A DNA stretch of 64,000 nt, from assembly GCA_045124055.1 (NCBI GenBank), contig JBGVKZ010000046.1:59967-123966 (forward strand). Reading direction: 5' to 3'. The DNA comes from CALZKI01 sp045124055 (GTDB taxonomy: Bacteria; Bacillota; Clostridia; Lachnospirales; Lachnospiraceae). The position numbers and the translations under genes are program-made. The notes under the pieces were generated by a model. It made no database searches. It worked only from the letters and a program-made list of their open reading frames with translations, and was not told where the DNA came from. Shown piece by piece: positions 1-7,579 of the stretch (position 1 is its first letter; each line of letters starts with the position of its first letter).

Positions 1-815
1 AAGTTGACCATATTAAAAGTAATATTAACGATGTCGTAGAAAGGAACGCACCAATCAACACTGACACTCTTTTAAGAGAAGTAGACAGACTGGTTACTTT
101 GGATTCCGCAGCAACTTCTTACAGCGTCTTTGATATGCTTCACAATATGCGTGAATTTGATGATGCTACTTATGTGCATTGTTTAAACGTTTCCTTAATC
201 AGTACTGTATTTGCAAAATGGCTTAATTTGTCTAAGGAAGAGGTCAGACTTGCTTCTATCTGCGGGTTACTCCATGATATCGGCAAGCTGAAAATTCCAG
301 AAGAAATTATTACAAAGCCGGCCAGACTGACGGAACAGGAGTACAACATTATTAAAAAGCACCCAATCGAAGGTTATAACATCTTAAAAAATCAGGACAT
401 CGATATCCATATCAAGAATGCTGCCCTGATGCACCACGAAAAATTTGATGGTTCCGGTTATCCACTTGGTTTAAAAGGTGATAAAATTGACTTTTTCGCC
501 CGCCTTGTTACTATCGCTGATGTTTACGATGCAACCACCAGTGCCAGAGTATATCGTGGTCCCCTTTGTCCTTTCAAAGTTATCGAACTTTTTGAACAGG
601 AAGGATACGAAAAATACGATGCTCATATGATTATCACTTTCCTTGAGAACATTGTAAACACTTATATGAACAACAAGGTTCGTTTAAGTAACGGAAAAGA
701 GGGTGAAATCGTATTTATTAACAAAATGCATTTAGCTTATCCCATGGTAAAATGTGGAGAAGAATTTATTGATTTATCCATCGATAAAACAATTCACATT
801 GAAGCCATTATATAA
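1..815 (+). CDS. HD-GYP domain phosphohydrolase, 5' end outside window
   Basis: The reading frame is open from base 3, so the gene begins before the window; the TTG at 99 is an internal codon, not a start. The visible 270 residues hold an HD-GYP domain: the HDIGK metal-binding motif is followed by HHEKFDGSGYP, the GYP signature. Proteins of this family usually hydrolyse cyclic di-GMP (or related dinucleotides) to lower its level. A C-terminal stretch of about 60 residues follows the domain. Any N-terminal sensor or receiver domain is lost to the window edge. Substrate specificity is inferred from family membership only. Confidence 0.9.
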   Translation, partial: VDHIKSNINDVVERNAPINTDTLLREVDRLVTLDSAATSYSVFDMLHNMREFDDATYVHCLNVSLISTVFAKWLNLSKEEVRLASICGLLHDIGKLKIPEEIITKPARLTEQEYNIIKKHPIEGYNILKNQDIDIHIKNAALMHHEKFDGSGYPLGLKGDKIDFFARLVTIADVYDATTSARVYRGPLCPFKVIELFEQEGYEKYDAHMIITFLENIVNTYMNNKVRLSNGKEGEIVFINKMHLAYPMVKCGEEFIDLSIDKTIHIEAII

Positions 816-833
816 TAGCACTATTACCACAAG

Positions 834-869
834 AAAGGCTTGTCAGGGTTTCCTGGCAAGCCTTTTCTC
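834..869. terminator. Bidirectional rho-independent terminator
   Basis: A 14-bp stem (834-847 with 852-865, one G-U pair) closes a 4-nt loop and is followed by TTTTCTCTT on the plus strand, with an A-rich flank that gives U-rich RNA on the minus strand. It separates the convergent HD-GYP and murA genes and can serve both. Confidence 0.8.
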
Positions 870-888
870 TTACATCATAATGTATTTA

Positions 889-2181
889 TTAACCAATTTT
901 CATCTGGAATTTTCTAAATTCCTTTTCGGTTTCAATTTTTTCAATTTGGGCACCCAAGGTGCGAAGTTTTTGTGGAAAATCTTCATATCCTCTTTCAATA
1001 TAGTGGATATCTTCTACGGTAGTATAACCTTCTGCTGCAAGTCCCGCCATAACTAAGGCTGCTCCGGCACGCAAATCAGGTGCTACAATATTGGCACTTG
1101 TATATTTCGAAACGCCCACAATAATTGCGGTGTTTCCTTCCACCTTGATATTTCCACCCATTTTCGTTAATTCATCTACATACTTAAATCGATTTTCAAA
1201 AATACTTTCTGTTACAATACTTGTTCCCACAGAAAGTCCAAGAGCCACTGCAATTTGCGGCTGCATATCCGTAGGAAATCCCGGATATGGTAATGTTTTT
1301 ACATGGGTAGGGTTTAAAGGTTTGGAAGCTACTACACGAACTGCATCATCCGATTCCTTTACTTCACAACCAATTTCCAAAAGCTTGGCACTAATAGACT
1401 CCAAATGCTTTGGAATAACATTTTTTACTGTAACATCGCCCTTTGTAATGGCTGCTGCAAACATAAATGTTCCCGCTTCAATCTGGTCAGGAATAATGGT
1501 ATATTCTGTACCGTGCAAAGAGGAAACCCCTTTAATTCTAATCACATCTGTACCGGCACCTTTAATATTTGCACCCATACTGTTTAAGAAGTTTGCAAGG
1601 TCAACCACGTGTGGCTCTTTAGCCGCATTTTCGATAATGGTTTTGCCTTCTGCCATAGAAGCCGCCATCATAACGTTAATGGTTGCTCCAACACTGACAA
1701 CGTCCATATAAATATGATTACCTGCTAACACATTGGCTTTTGCACTAATAGAACCATATTCTACTTCTGTGGTTGCTCCAAGAGCTCGAAAACCTTTTAA
1801 ATGCTGGTCAATCGGTCTACTTCCGATATTACAGCCACCAGGTAAAACAACACTGGCTTCTTTATATTTCCCTAAGAGAGCACCCAAAAAATAGTAAGAT
1901 GCTCTGATTTTTTTAACTAATTCGCCATCTACCTTTACACTTTGAATATTGGCACCATTGATTCTAACTGTGTGTCTGTCTATACGTTCCACTTTTGCAC
2001 CGATTTCCGCCATAGCTTCCAATAAAACATTGGTATCACGAACATCAGGCATATTCTCTATCAATACTGGCTCGTTTGCCATCAGAGCTGCAACTAAAAT
2101 TGGAAGTGCTGCATTTTTTGCACCACCAATTTCAACTTCACCTACTAATGGATTGCCACCTTTAATTGCGTACTGTTCCAT
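889..2181 (-). CDS. murA: UDP-N-acetylglucosamine 1-carboxyvinyltransferase
   Basis: MurA transfers enolpyruvate from phosphoenolpyruvate to UDP-GlcNAc, the first committed step of peptidoglycan synthesis, in the cytoplasm. The 430-residue protein has the family start MEQYAIKGGN, the GGAKNAALP loop and the catalytic loop GGCNIGSRP with the active-site cysteine at residue 117, the position targeted by fosfomycin. The ATG at 2181 is chosen over the in-frame TTG at 2193, because a TGAGGT ribosome site lies 7 nt before it and homologues start with MEQY. Length matches the family. The gene appears to be transcribed alone and meets the HD-GYP gene at a shared terminator. Confidence 0.96.
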   Translation of the reverse strand: MEQYAIKGGNPLVGEVEIGGAKNAALPILVAALMANEPVLIENMPDVRDTNVLLEAMAEIGAKVERIDRHTVRINGANIQSVKVDGELVKKIRASYYFLGALLGKYKEASVVLPGGCNIGSRPIDQHLKGFRALGATTEVEYGSISAKANVLAGNHIYMDVVSVGATINVMMAASMAEGKTIIENAAKEPHVVDLANFLNSMGANIKGAGTDVIRIKGVSSLHGTEYTIIPDQIEAGTFMFAAAITKGDVTVKNVIPKHLESISAKLLEIGCEVKESDDAVRVVASKPLNPTHVKTLPYPGFPTDMQPQIAVALGLSVGTSIVTESIFENRFKYVDELTKMGGNIKVEGNTAIIVGVSKYTSANIVAPDLRAGAALVMAGLAAEGYTTVEDIHYIERGYEDFPQKLRTLGAQIEKIETEKEFRKFQMKIG

Positions 2182-2264
2182 AACATACCTCAATTACATA
2201 CTTTTCCAAACTACCACACGATTATAACACATTTTTCTAGGTTGTAAACCCAAACATATTTTCG

Positions 2265-3845
2265 TTATTCAATATAGTTAAGTGGGTTTACCTGAACGCC
2301 ATTAATCAACATTTCAAAATGTACGTGTGGTCCAGTACTAATACCAGTATTACCTGAAAGTGCTATCTTCTGACCCTGTTCCACGGTTTGTCCTACGGAA
2401 ACAAGCACTTTACTTAAGTGGGCATATCGTGTCTGTCTTCCATCTGGGTGGTTGATGTAAACTACATAACCATATCCACTACCCCAGCCGGCTTTGGCAA
2501 CTGTACCGCCGCAGGAAGCTACAACGGTTGTACCTGTTGGTGTAGACCAGTCAACACCCTTATGGTAACTACTAGCTCCTTTTGTTGGTGATTTTCTTCT
2601 ACCATAAGTAGAGGAAAGTCTACCACCTGATAATGGTTTTATATAAGTAGGTGGGGTAATTGTTCCTCTTTCCACAATCTTTGGAACGGCCTCAACCACT
2701 ACTTCTTCTTTTATCTGTTCTTTATCAATCACTTCATCATTTCTATAAGTAACTAACGCTGCAACTTTATGGAAACCGGCTACCGGCTCCTGTAAAGTAC
2801 GAGTCTGAGTGGTATACCAGGAATCATTATCTACATAAATCACATCTGCTTCATATGATTCTTCATAATAAATCTGTTCCTGTCTTACAATCGATAATTC
2901 CGGTTCTGGAACTACGATATTCAATTCATCTCCTACACGAATCATACTGTTTTCACTGGTAAGAGAACCATTAATGGCTACCAGCTCTGCCACAGTCATA
3001 CCATTATCCTGTGCAATTTTAGAAAGAGTATCCCCGGATTTTACTTCATAAATGACATTGGTTTCTTTTTCCTTAGTTACCTGCTCAATGGCAACTACCA
3101 AATCTGTCAAATCATAAACCGGTACATAACACTCTACTACTTCTACCGCTTCACCAAATTCCATTCCTACAAGTCCGTACTCCAACTCACCAAACTCTTT
3201 TTCCCTATCTGGTTCAATACTTTCCACATATGAATAGAGTTCTCCATAAGTTCCACTGTCCGGCAAAACGGCAGCGACTTCCTGTTCCTCGTCCTCTGGC
3301 GTCATATTATTAATGGTAGCTGTCAATACGTTTAATTCTCTTTCGGTATCATTGACCAAGTTCACACGATAATAGCCTGTGGAATCATATTGTGCCACAA
3401 CTGCCTGTAATAATTCCTTGACTTCCCAGGAACTTTCTAAATTAACCGTGTAATCATCAATTTTGACCGCATAGGCTTTATGCATCATATCACGGATATT
3501 GTTTTGCATCACTTCTTCAATGTTCTTGGTCAATTTATCTTTTCCTGTTATGACACCGAAGAAAACGTGGTCTGGTTCGTAATCAATATCTACTTCCATC
3601 AAAGTTAATTCGGTGGAATCTTCTAACACATTCTTTCTTGCTTCGGCGGCACAGGCATCTAACACTTCCAAATCCTCTACCGCACCAATTTCTGTACCAT
3701 TGACAAAAACTTTATAAATATTGTATCCATCTCTATCATTTTCAGCATAAGAAGGCATAAAAAATGCACTGGCAACTAATACCAGCAAACACGCTTTGAT
3801 AAACCCTATTATGATTCGTTTACTATACTTTGTTAATCTTTTCAT
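2265..3845 (-). CDS. Secreted LysM / G5 / M23 peptidoglycan hydrolase
   Basis: A 526-residue exported cell-wall enzyme. Residues 1-34 form a signal peptide or membrane anchor (basic start, then a hydrophobic run ending near SYA). An uncharacterised region follows to about residue 265. Next are a LysM domain (YEVKSGDTLSKIAQDNG), a G5-like segment (about 325-395) and a C-terminal M23 endopeptidase. The zinc-site motifs HKGVD and HVHFE are both present, so the peptidase looks active and should cut peptide cross-links in peptidoglycan. LysM and G5 would hold it on the wall. A perfect WalR-type box lies about 35 nt upstream of the start, which fits control by the cell-wall homeostasis two-component system. 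Confidence 0.9.
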   Translation of the reverse strand: MKRLTKYSKRIIIGFIKACLLVLVASAFFMPSYAENDRDGYNIYKVFVNGTEIGAVEDLEVLDACAAEARKNVLEDSTELTLMEVDIDYEPDHVFFGVITGKDKLTKNIEEVMQNNIRDMMHKAYAVKIDDYTVNLESSWEVKELLQAVVAQYDSTGYYRVNLVNDTERELNVLTATINNMTPEDEEQEVAAVLPDSGTYGELYSYVESIEPDREKEFGELEYGLVGMEFGEAVEVVECYVPVYDLTDLVVAIEQVTKEKETNVIYEVKSGDTLSKIAQDNGMTVAELVAINGSLTSENSMIRVGDELNIVVPEPELSIVRQEQIYYEESYEADVIYVDNDSWYTTQTRTLQEPVAGFHKVAALVTYRNDEVIDKEQIKEEVVVEAVPKIVERGTITPPTYIKPLSGGRLSSTYGRRKSPTKGASSYHKGVDWSTPTGTTVVASCGGTVAKAGWGSGYGYVVYINHPDGRQTRYAHLSKVLVSVGQTVEQGQKIALSGNTGISTGPHVHFEMLINGVQVNPLNYIE

Positions 3846-3878
3846 TTTTTCGACCGTCTATATTAAAAATTTACCTTT

Positions 3879-3895
3879 TGTAACAAAATTGTAAC
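3879..3895. promoter_or_regulatory. WalR (YycF)-type box upstream of M23 hydrolase
   Basis: Two exact TGTAAC hexamers are separated by 5 nt (3879-3884 and 3890-3895). This fits the WalR consensus TGTWAH-N5-TGTWAH described for the WalRK regulon of cell-wall hydrolase genes. It lies about 35 nt upstream of the M23 gene start at 3845 and reads on the strand opposite the gene. Binding is inferred from the consensus only. Confidence 0.5.
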
Positions 3896-3923
3896 AAATT
3901 TATTTTATCAGCATTTTCACCTA

Positions 3924-3953
3924 TTGTAAAGATATTGTTCTGGCATATATAAT
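3924..3953 (+). promoter_or_regulatory. Sigma-A promoter for the Y-family polymerase
   Basis: TTGTAA (3924-3929), an 18-nt spacer and a perfect TATAAT (3948-3953) lie just upstream of the polymerase ribosome site. No LexA-type palindrome was seen nearby, so SOS control is not supported by the sequence. Confidence 0.45.
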
Positions 3954-3986
3954 GGAAATGTCAGGAATTGGGAAGGAGGAAATTTT

Positions 3987-5207
3987 ATGGGCGACATTAT
4001 TTTTCATATTGACGTAAATTCCGCTTTTTTAAGCTGGACTGCCGTAGATATGCTCTCAAAAAATAGCACTATCGATATTCGCACCATTCCTTCTATTATT
4101 GGCGGCGACCAAAGTAAAAGACATGGCATTGTTCTTGCCAAATCTGTTCCTGCCAAAGCCTATGGCATAGTGACCGGCGAACCCATTGTCAATGCTCAAA
4201 GAAAATGTCCGAATCTCACCATCATTTCGCCGAACCATACTCTATATAAAGAAAAAAGCGAAGCGATGATGAACTATTTAAAAACCTTAACCTCGGACAT
4301 TGAACAAGTCAGCATTGACGAATGCTTTTTGCTGTTCACTCCTATTGCACAAAATTATGCTTCGCCCATAGAAGCTGCAACCCAAATAAAAGATACCATT
4401 TATGAAAAATTCGGTTTTACCGTCAACGTAGGAATCTCCGATAAAAAGATTCTGGCAAAAATGGCTTCCGACTTTAAGAAACCAAATCTGGTTCACACCT
4501 TATTCCAATGTGAAATTGAAGAAAAAATGTGGCCCCTTCCGGTTTCCGACCTGTTTGGCTGTGGCCAATCCAGCGTACAGACCTTAAAAACCTTAGAAAT
4601 AAACACAATCGGTGATTTAGCCAAAACAGACCCGGATATCTTAAAGGCACACTTAAAGAGCCATGGTATCGGACTTTGGCAAGCTGCCAACGGAATCGAT
4701 TCTTCTACCGTAGAACCTACACCACAGGCAGCAAAGGGAATTGGCAATTCGCATACTCTGGTAAAAGATGCCACCACTAAGGAAGAAGCCTACCACGTTT
4801 TACTTTCTTTAGCAGACTCCGTGGCAAGAAGGCTTCGCAAAGCTGGTTTTTATGCTTCTATGGTCAGTGTGGAAATTAAGGATTCTTCTTTTCGAACCAT
4901 TTCTCACCAATGCTCCTTAGAAACACCGGTCAATACCAGTAATGCCATTTACGAAACTGCCTGTCAGCTTTTTAATGAACTTTGGGATAATAGTCCGATT
5001 CGTCTGCTTGGTATTCGGACTTCCAAATTGACCGATGTGTTAGAACCTGTGCAAATGAACCTATTTGAATACATAAACACTACCAAAAAGGAAATTGCCG
5101 TAGAAAAGCAAAATAAGAAACAGGCTGATTTAGAGAATGCTTTAGACAAAATTCGTGAAAAATACGGCAAAGATGCCATTGTCCGTGGTAGTTCCCTAAA
5201 AAAATAA
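3987..5207 (+). CDS. dinB: Y-family translesion DNA polymerase (DinB/UmuC type)
   Basis: A 406-residue error-prone polymerase that would copy past damaged template bases. The palm-domain metal ligands are visible: Asp9 in HIDVNSAFL, and Asp111-Glu112 in SIDECF. Helix-hairpin-helix and little-finger regions follow, and a lysine-rich tail may carry a clamp-binding stretch (VQMNLFEY near residue 360). The start is fixed by a strong AAGGAGG 8 nt before the ATG. Its first segment, with FLSW, resembles the UmuC-like subgroup as much as classical Pol IV, so the symbol is a family-level name. It stands as a single gene between its own promoter and a structured terminator. Confidence 0.88.
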   Translation: MGDIIFHIDVNSAFLSWTAVDMLSKNSTIDIRTIPSIIGGDQSKRHGIVLAKSVPAKAYGIVTGEPIVNAQRKCPNLTIISPNHTLYKEKSEAMMNYLKTLTSDIEQVSIDECFLLFTPIAQNYASPIEAATQIKDTIYEKFGFTVNVGISDKKILAKMASDFKKPNLVHTLFQCEIEEKMWPLPVSDLFGCGQSSVQTLKTLEINTIGDLAKTDPDILKAHLKSHGIGLWQAANGIDSSTVEPTPQAAKGIGNSHTLVKDATTKEEAYHVLLSLADSVARRLRKAGFYASMVSVEIKDSSFRTISHQCSLETPVNTSNAIYETACQLFNELWDNSPIRLLGIRTSKLTDVLEPVQMNLFEYINTTKKEIAVEKQNKKQADLENALDKIREKYGKDAIVRGSSLKK

Positions 5208-5227
5208 TTCTATAAAAGCTAAAAATA

Positions 5228-5320
5228 AGGCTATGTATAGCTTATCTACCGACCTCTCAAAAGTTAGATTTTGGGTCTAACTTTTGGGGCCGGCACACTT
5301 ACCATACATAGCCTCTTTCT
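5228..5320. terminator. Nested inverted-repeat terminator or small structured element
   Basis: An outer 11-bp stem (5228-5238 with 5304-5314) encloses an inner 10-bp hairpin (AAAAGTTAGA 5259-5268 with TCTAACTTTT 5276-5285), whose stem can be extended through GACCTC/GGGGCC with wobble pairs. The outer stem is followed by CTTTCTTTTTT on the plus strand. It lies between two convergent genes and probably ends transcription of dinB, but it is far larger than a normal terminator. Confidence 0.6.
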
Positions 5321-5327
5321 TTTTTAC

Positions 5328-5891
5328 CTATTTCTTTTTCACGCTATAACCAAATGTACCGATTTCTTCACCAGTTTTCAAATAAGTTCCGTGAGAATAT
5401 ACGATTGGTTTTGCATATTCTAAATGAAATTTATTCTTTTCATCCATATATTTATCATCTACGTGAACTGCCACCACTTCTGCAAGAAACATATCGTGAG
5501 TACCAAGTTCTTTTACCTCTGTAACCTTACATTCTAAGTTTACCGGACTTTCTGCAATCAATGGTGCAGCAACTTTATCTGCCTTAAGCGGAGTCAAATT
5601 CATCTCTTTAAACTTGTCCACATCTCTACCACTTTTCACTCCACAATAATCTGTCGCATAAGCCAAATCCTCTGTGGTTAAATTAATTACAAATTCACCG
5701 GATTCACTAATTAACTTGTGGGAATATCTCTCTTTTCTAACTGAAATAGATACCATTGGTGGCTCAGAACAAATTGTACCCGCCCACGCAATCGTAATAA
5801 TATTAGGCTTTCCTTCTTTATCCGCCGATGAAACCATAACAACCGGCAAAGGATATAACATATTACCCGGTTTAAAACTAATTTTACTCAT
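5328..5891 (-). CDS. Flavin reductase-like FMN-binding protein
   Basis: A 187-residue protein of the flavin reductase-like (DIM6/NTAB-type) family, which binds FMN in a split-barrel fold and is often a flavin:NAD(P)H oxidoreductase or an enzyme of unknown substrate. Typical features are LYPLPVVMVSS near the start, then NIITIAWAGTICSEPPMV and VSISVRKERYSH, which form the flavin site. The C-terminus (LKTGEEIGTFGYSVKKK) matches the stand-alone group common in anaerobes. The start has an AGAGGAAA ribosome site. It lies alone, facing dinB. The physiological substrate cannot be told from the sequence. Confidence 0.85.
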   Translation of the reverse strand: MSKISFKPGNMLYPLPVVMVSSADKEGKPNIITIAWAGTICSEPPMVSISVRKERYSHKLISESGEFVINLTTEDLAYATDYCGVKSGRDVDKFKEMNLTPLKADKVAAPLIAESPVNLECKVTEVKELGTHDMFLAEVVAVHVDDKYMDEKNKFHLEYAKPIVYSHGTYLKTGEEIGTFGYSVKKK

Positions 5892-5918
5892 ATCCTATTT
5901 CCTCTAACTTTAAATTTC

Positions 5919-6461
5919 TTAGAATAATTTAATATTCAAGAAGTCCCAAACACCCAAAATATCTAAAATAGAAAGAACCACTTGAAGTGCCGCAAAACTC
6001 ATAGCTAAAATGCCCATAACCAAAGCGGCTGTTGCCTTTTTCTTAAGTTTTCTCTGGCTTTCTAAAATTTCATCTGTTTGCTTGTCATTTTCTTCAGAAA
6101 CAACTGCCTGTACATTACGATATACCTTAACACATTCTTTATGTACGTTCTCTTCCTGATTTTTTAATTCTTTCTTTAATTCGTCCTGATTAGCCTTCAA
6201 AACTTCCAGCACATCATCGGATTTCGCAGCTTCCACCTGAATAGCTTCGATTTTTTCTGTGCTTTTTTTCACAAGTTCCTCTACTTCTACTGCGGTAGAA
6301 GTATTCTGCATACTGATTTCACGCATTTCCTGAAGACACTGCTTGTACACTTCCACTTCTTTCTTCAATCTTTCGTTCTCTGCTGCTTCCGCTGCCGAAT
6401 TAGCACGAATCATTTCCTGTGCATTCAGCTTAGATGCAAGTTTATCCATAAATGTATCCAT
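5919..6461 (-). CDS. Coiled-coil protein with C-terminal membrane helix
   Basis: I do not recognise a named family. The 180-residue product begins MDTFMDKLASKLNAQEM. It carries a long heptad-rich coiled coil (about residues 25-145), and ends with one or two membrane-spanning helices (about 148-175). It is probably tethered to the membrane with its coiled coil in the cytoplasm. The ATG at 6461 is preferred to an upstream in-frame ATG at 6593, because a GGAGG lies 8 nt before it and the extra 44 residues look non-coding. It is divergent from deoD across a long intergenic region. Confidence 0.7.
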   Translation of the reverse strand: MDTFMDKLASKLNAQEMIRANSAAEAAENERLKKEVEVYKQCLQEMREISMQNTSTAVEVEELVKKSTEKIEAIQVEAAKSDDVLEVLKANQDELKKELKNQEENVHKECVKVYRNVQAVVSEENDKQTDEILESQRKLKKKATAALVMGILAMSFAALQVVLSILDILGVWDFLNIKLF

Positions 6462-6665
6462 GATTTTTCCTCCAAACATAACTTCTACCGTCCATATCGT
6501 CATAATAGGTTTCTTGTATCCGTGTTTATTGTACCATTTTTCCTTCTGCCTTTCAACAAAAGTATTTTTGAAATTTGGATACATTCTGTTCATACTTTAT
6601 TCACATTTTTCTGTTACAATAAATCTACGTTAAAAAATGAATTTTCTTAGTATTTTTTCATAATA

Positions 6666-6692
6666 GCCCTGGCACTTAGAAGGTGTCGGGGC
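6666..6692. other. Strong hairpin in a divergent intergenic region
   Basis: The 6462-6837 region has no gene. It holds a 10-bp stem (GCCCTGGCAC 6666-6675, loop of 7, GTGTCGGGGC 6683-6692, two wobble pairs), unusually GC-rich for its surroundings, with a T/C-rich run about 20 nt further on the plus side. Neither flanking gene ends here, so it is not an ordinary terminator. It may belong to a small RNA or a 5' leader. Confidence 0.35.
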
Positions 6693-6781
6693 ACTCCTCA
6701 TTTATGGGTTCTTTTTCTTTCCCTTTTCACTCTTATAGCTTGCGATTTATCCCAAATTTTAATACAATATTTGTGTATATG

Positions 6782-6810
6782 ATTTCTGTGAACAGAAATA
6801 ACTATATAAT
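6782..6810 (+). promoter_or_regulatory. deoD promoter with overlapping palindromic operator
   Basis: A perfect palindrome ATTTCTGT-GA-ACAGAAAT (6782-6799) covers the expected -35 position, followed directly by the -10 TATAAT at 6805-6810. A protein bound at the palindrome would block RNA polymerase, so repression by a dimeric regulator is likely. The regulator is not in the window. Confidence 0.55.
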
Positions 6811-6837
6811 ATAAAGAAAGAAGAAAAGAGGACAATT

Positions 6838-7563
6838 ATGGCTTTATATCCAACCCCACATATTAATGCGACTCCTTCAGACTTTGCCAAAACAGTTTTG
6901 ATGCCAGGAGACCCGCTTCGTTCCAAATTTATTGCGGAAAACTTTTTAGAAAATGCTAATCTTATCAATAACGTCCGCGGAATCCATGGTTATACAGGAA
7001 CTTATAAAGGTGTTCCCGTATCCGTTATGGCAAGCGGTATGGGTATGCCATCTATTGGCATTTACAGTTATGAACTCTACAACTTTTTCGGCGTAGAAAA
7101 CATTATGCGAATTGGTTCTACTGGTTCTATCAGCCCCGAAGTGAATGTACGAGATATCGTAATCGGTATGGGAGCTTGCTATAACTCCAATTTTGCCAGA
7201 CAGTACAACTTACCAGGTACTTTTAGTGCCATTGCGGATTACAAAATGATGAAAATTGCCATTGATATGTGCGAGAAAAAAGGAGCAACTTACCACGTCG
7301 GCAATATTTTATCCAGTGACACTTTCTACGACGCAGATTCTACCTGTAACGACAGATGGCGTGAAATGGGTGTATTGTGTGTGGAAATGGAAGCAGCAGC
7401 CCTCTATATGAATGCAGCAAAAGCAAATAAACGTGCTCTTGCCGTTATGACCGTTTCAGACCACATTTTAACCGGAGAGGCTACCTCTGCCGATGAACGA
7501 CAAAACTCCTTTACGGAAATGATGGAAATCGCTCTGGAAACCGCCATTTTACTTAATGAATAA
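6838..7563 (+). CDS. deoD: Purine-nucleoside phosphorylase, DeoD type
   Basis: Cleaves purine (deoxy)nucleosides with phosphate to free base and (deoxy)ribose 1-phosphate in purine salvage. The 241-residue length and motifs fit the hexameric DeoD group: TVLMPGDPLRSKFIA (phosphate site), GMGMPSIGIYSYEL, RIGSTGSI, VEMEAAALY and the catalytic aspartate in TVSDHI. An AGAGG ribosome site precedes the ATG. It has its own promoter with an operator-like palindrome, and it is followed closely by a large membrane protein gene, though a functional link between the two is not obvious. Confidence 0.95.
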   Translation: MALYPTPHINATPSDFAKTVLMPGDPLRSKFIAENFLENANLINNVRGIHGYTGTYKGVPVSVMASGMGMPSIGIYSYELYNFFGVENIMRIGSTGSISPEVNVRDIVIGMGACYNSNFARQYNLPGTFSAIADYKMMKIAIDMCEKKGATYHVGNILSSDTFYDADSTCNDRWREMGVLCVEMEAAALYMNAAKANKRALAVMTVSDHILTGEATSADERQNSFTEMMEIALETAILLNE

Positions 7564-7579
7564 ATTGTTGGAGAACACT

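Noticed and set aside
1091..1711. A 206-codon plus-strand frame opposite murA
   Set aside because: It is antisense to a clear murA gene, has no ribosome site and shows no recognisable domain.
3846..3986. LexA (SOS) operator in front of the Y-family polymerase
   Set aside because: No CGAAC-N4-GTTCG-type site is visible in the upstream region.
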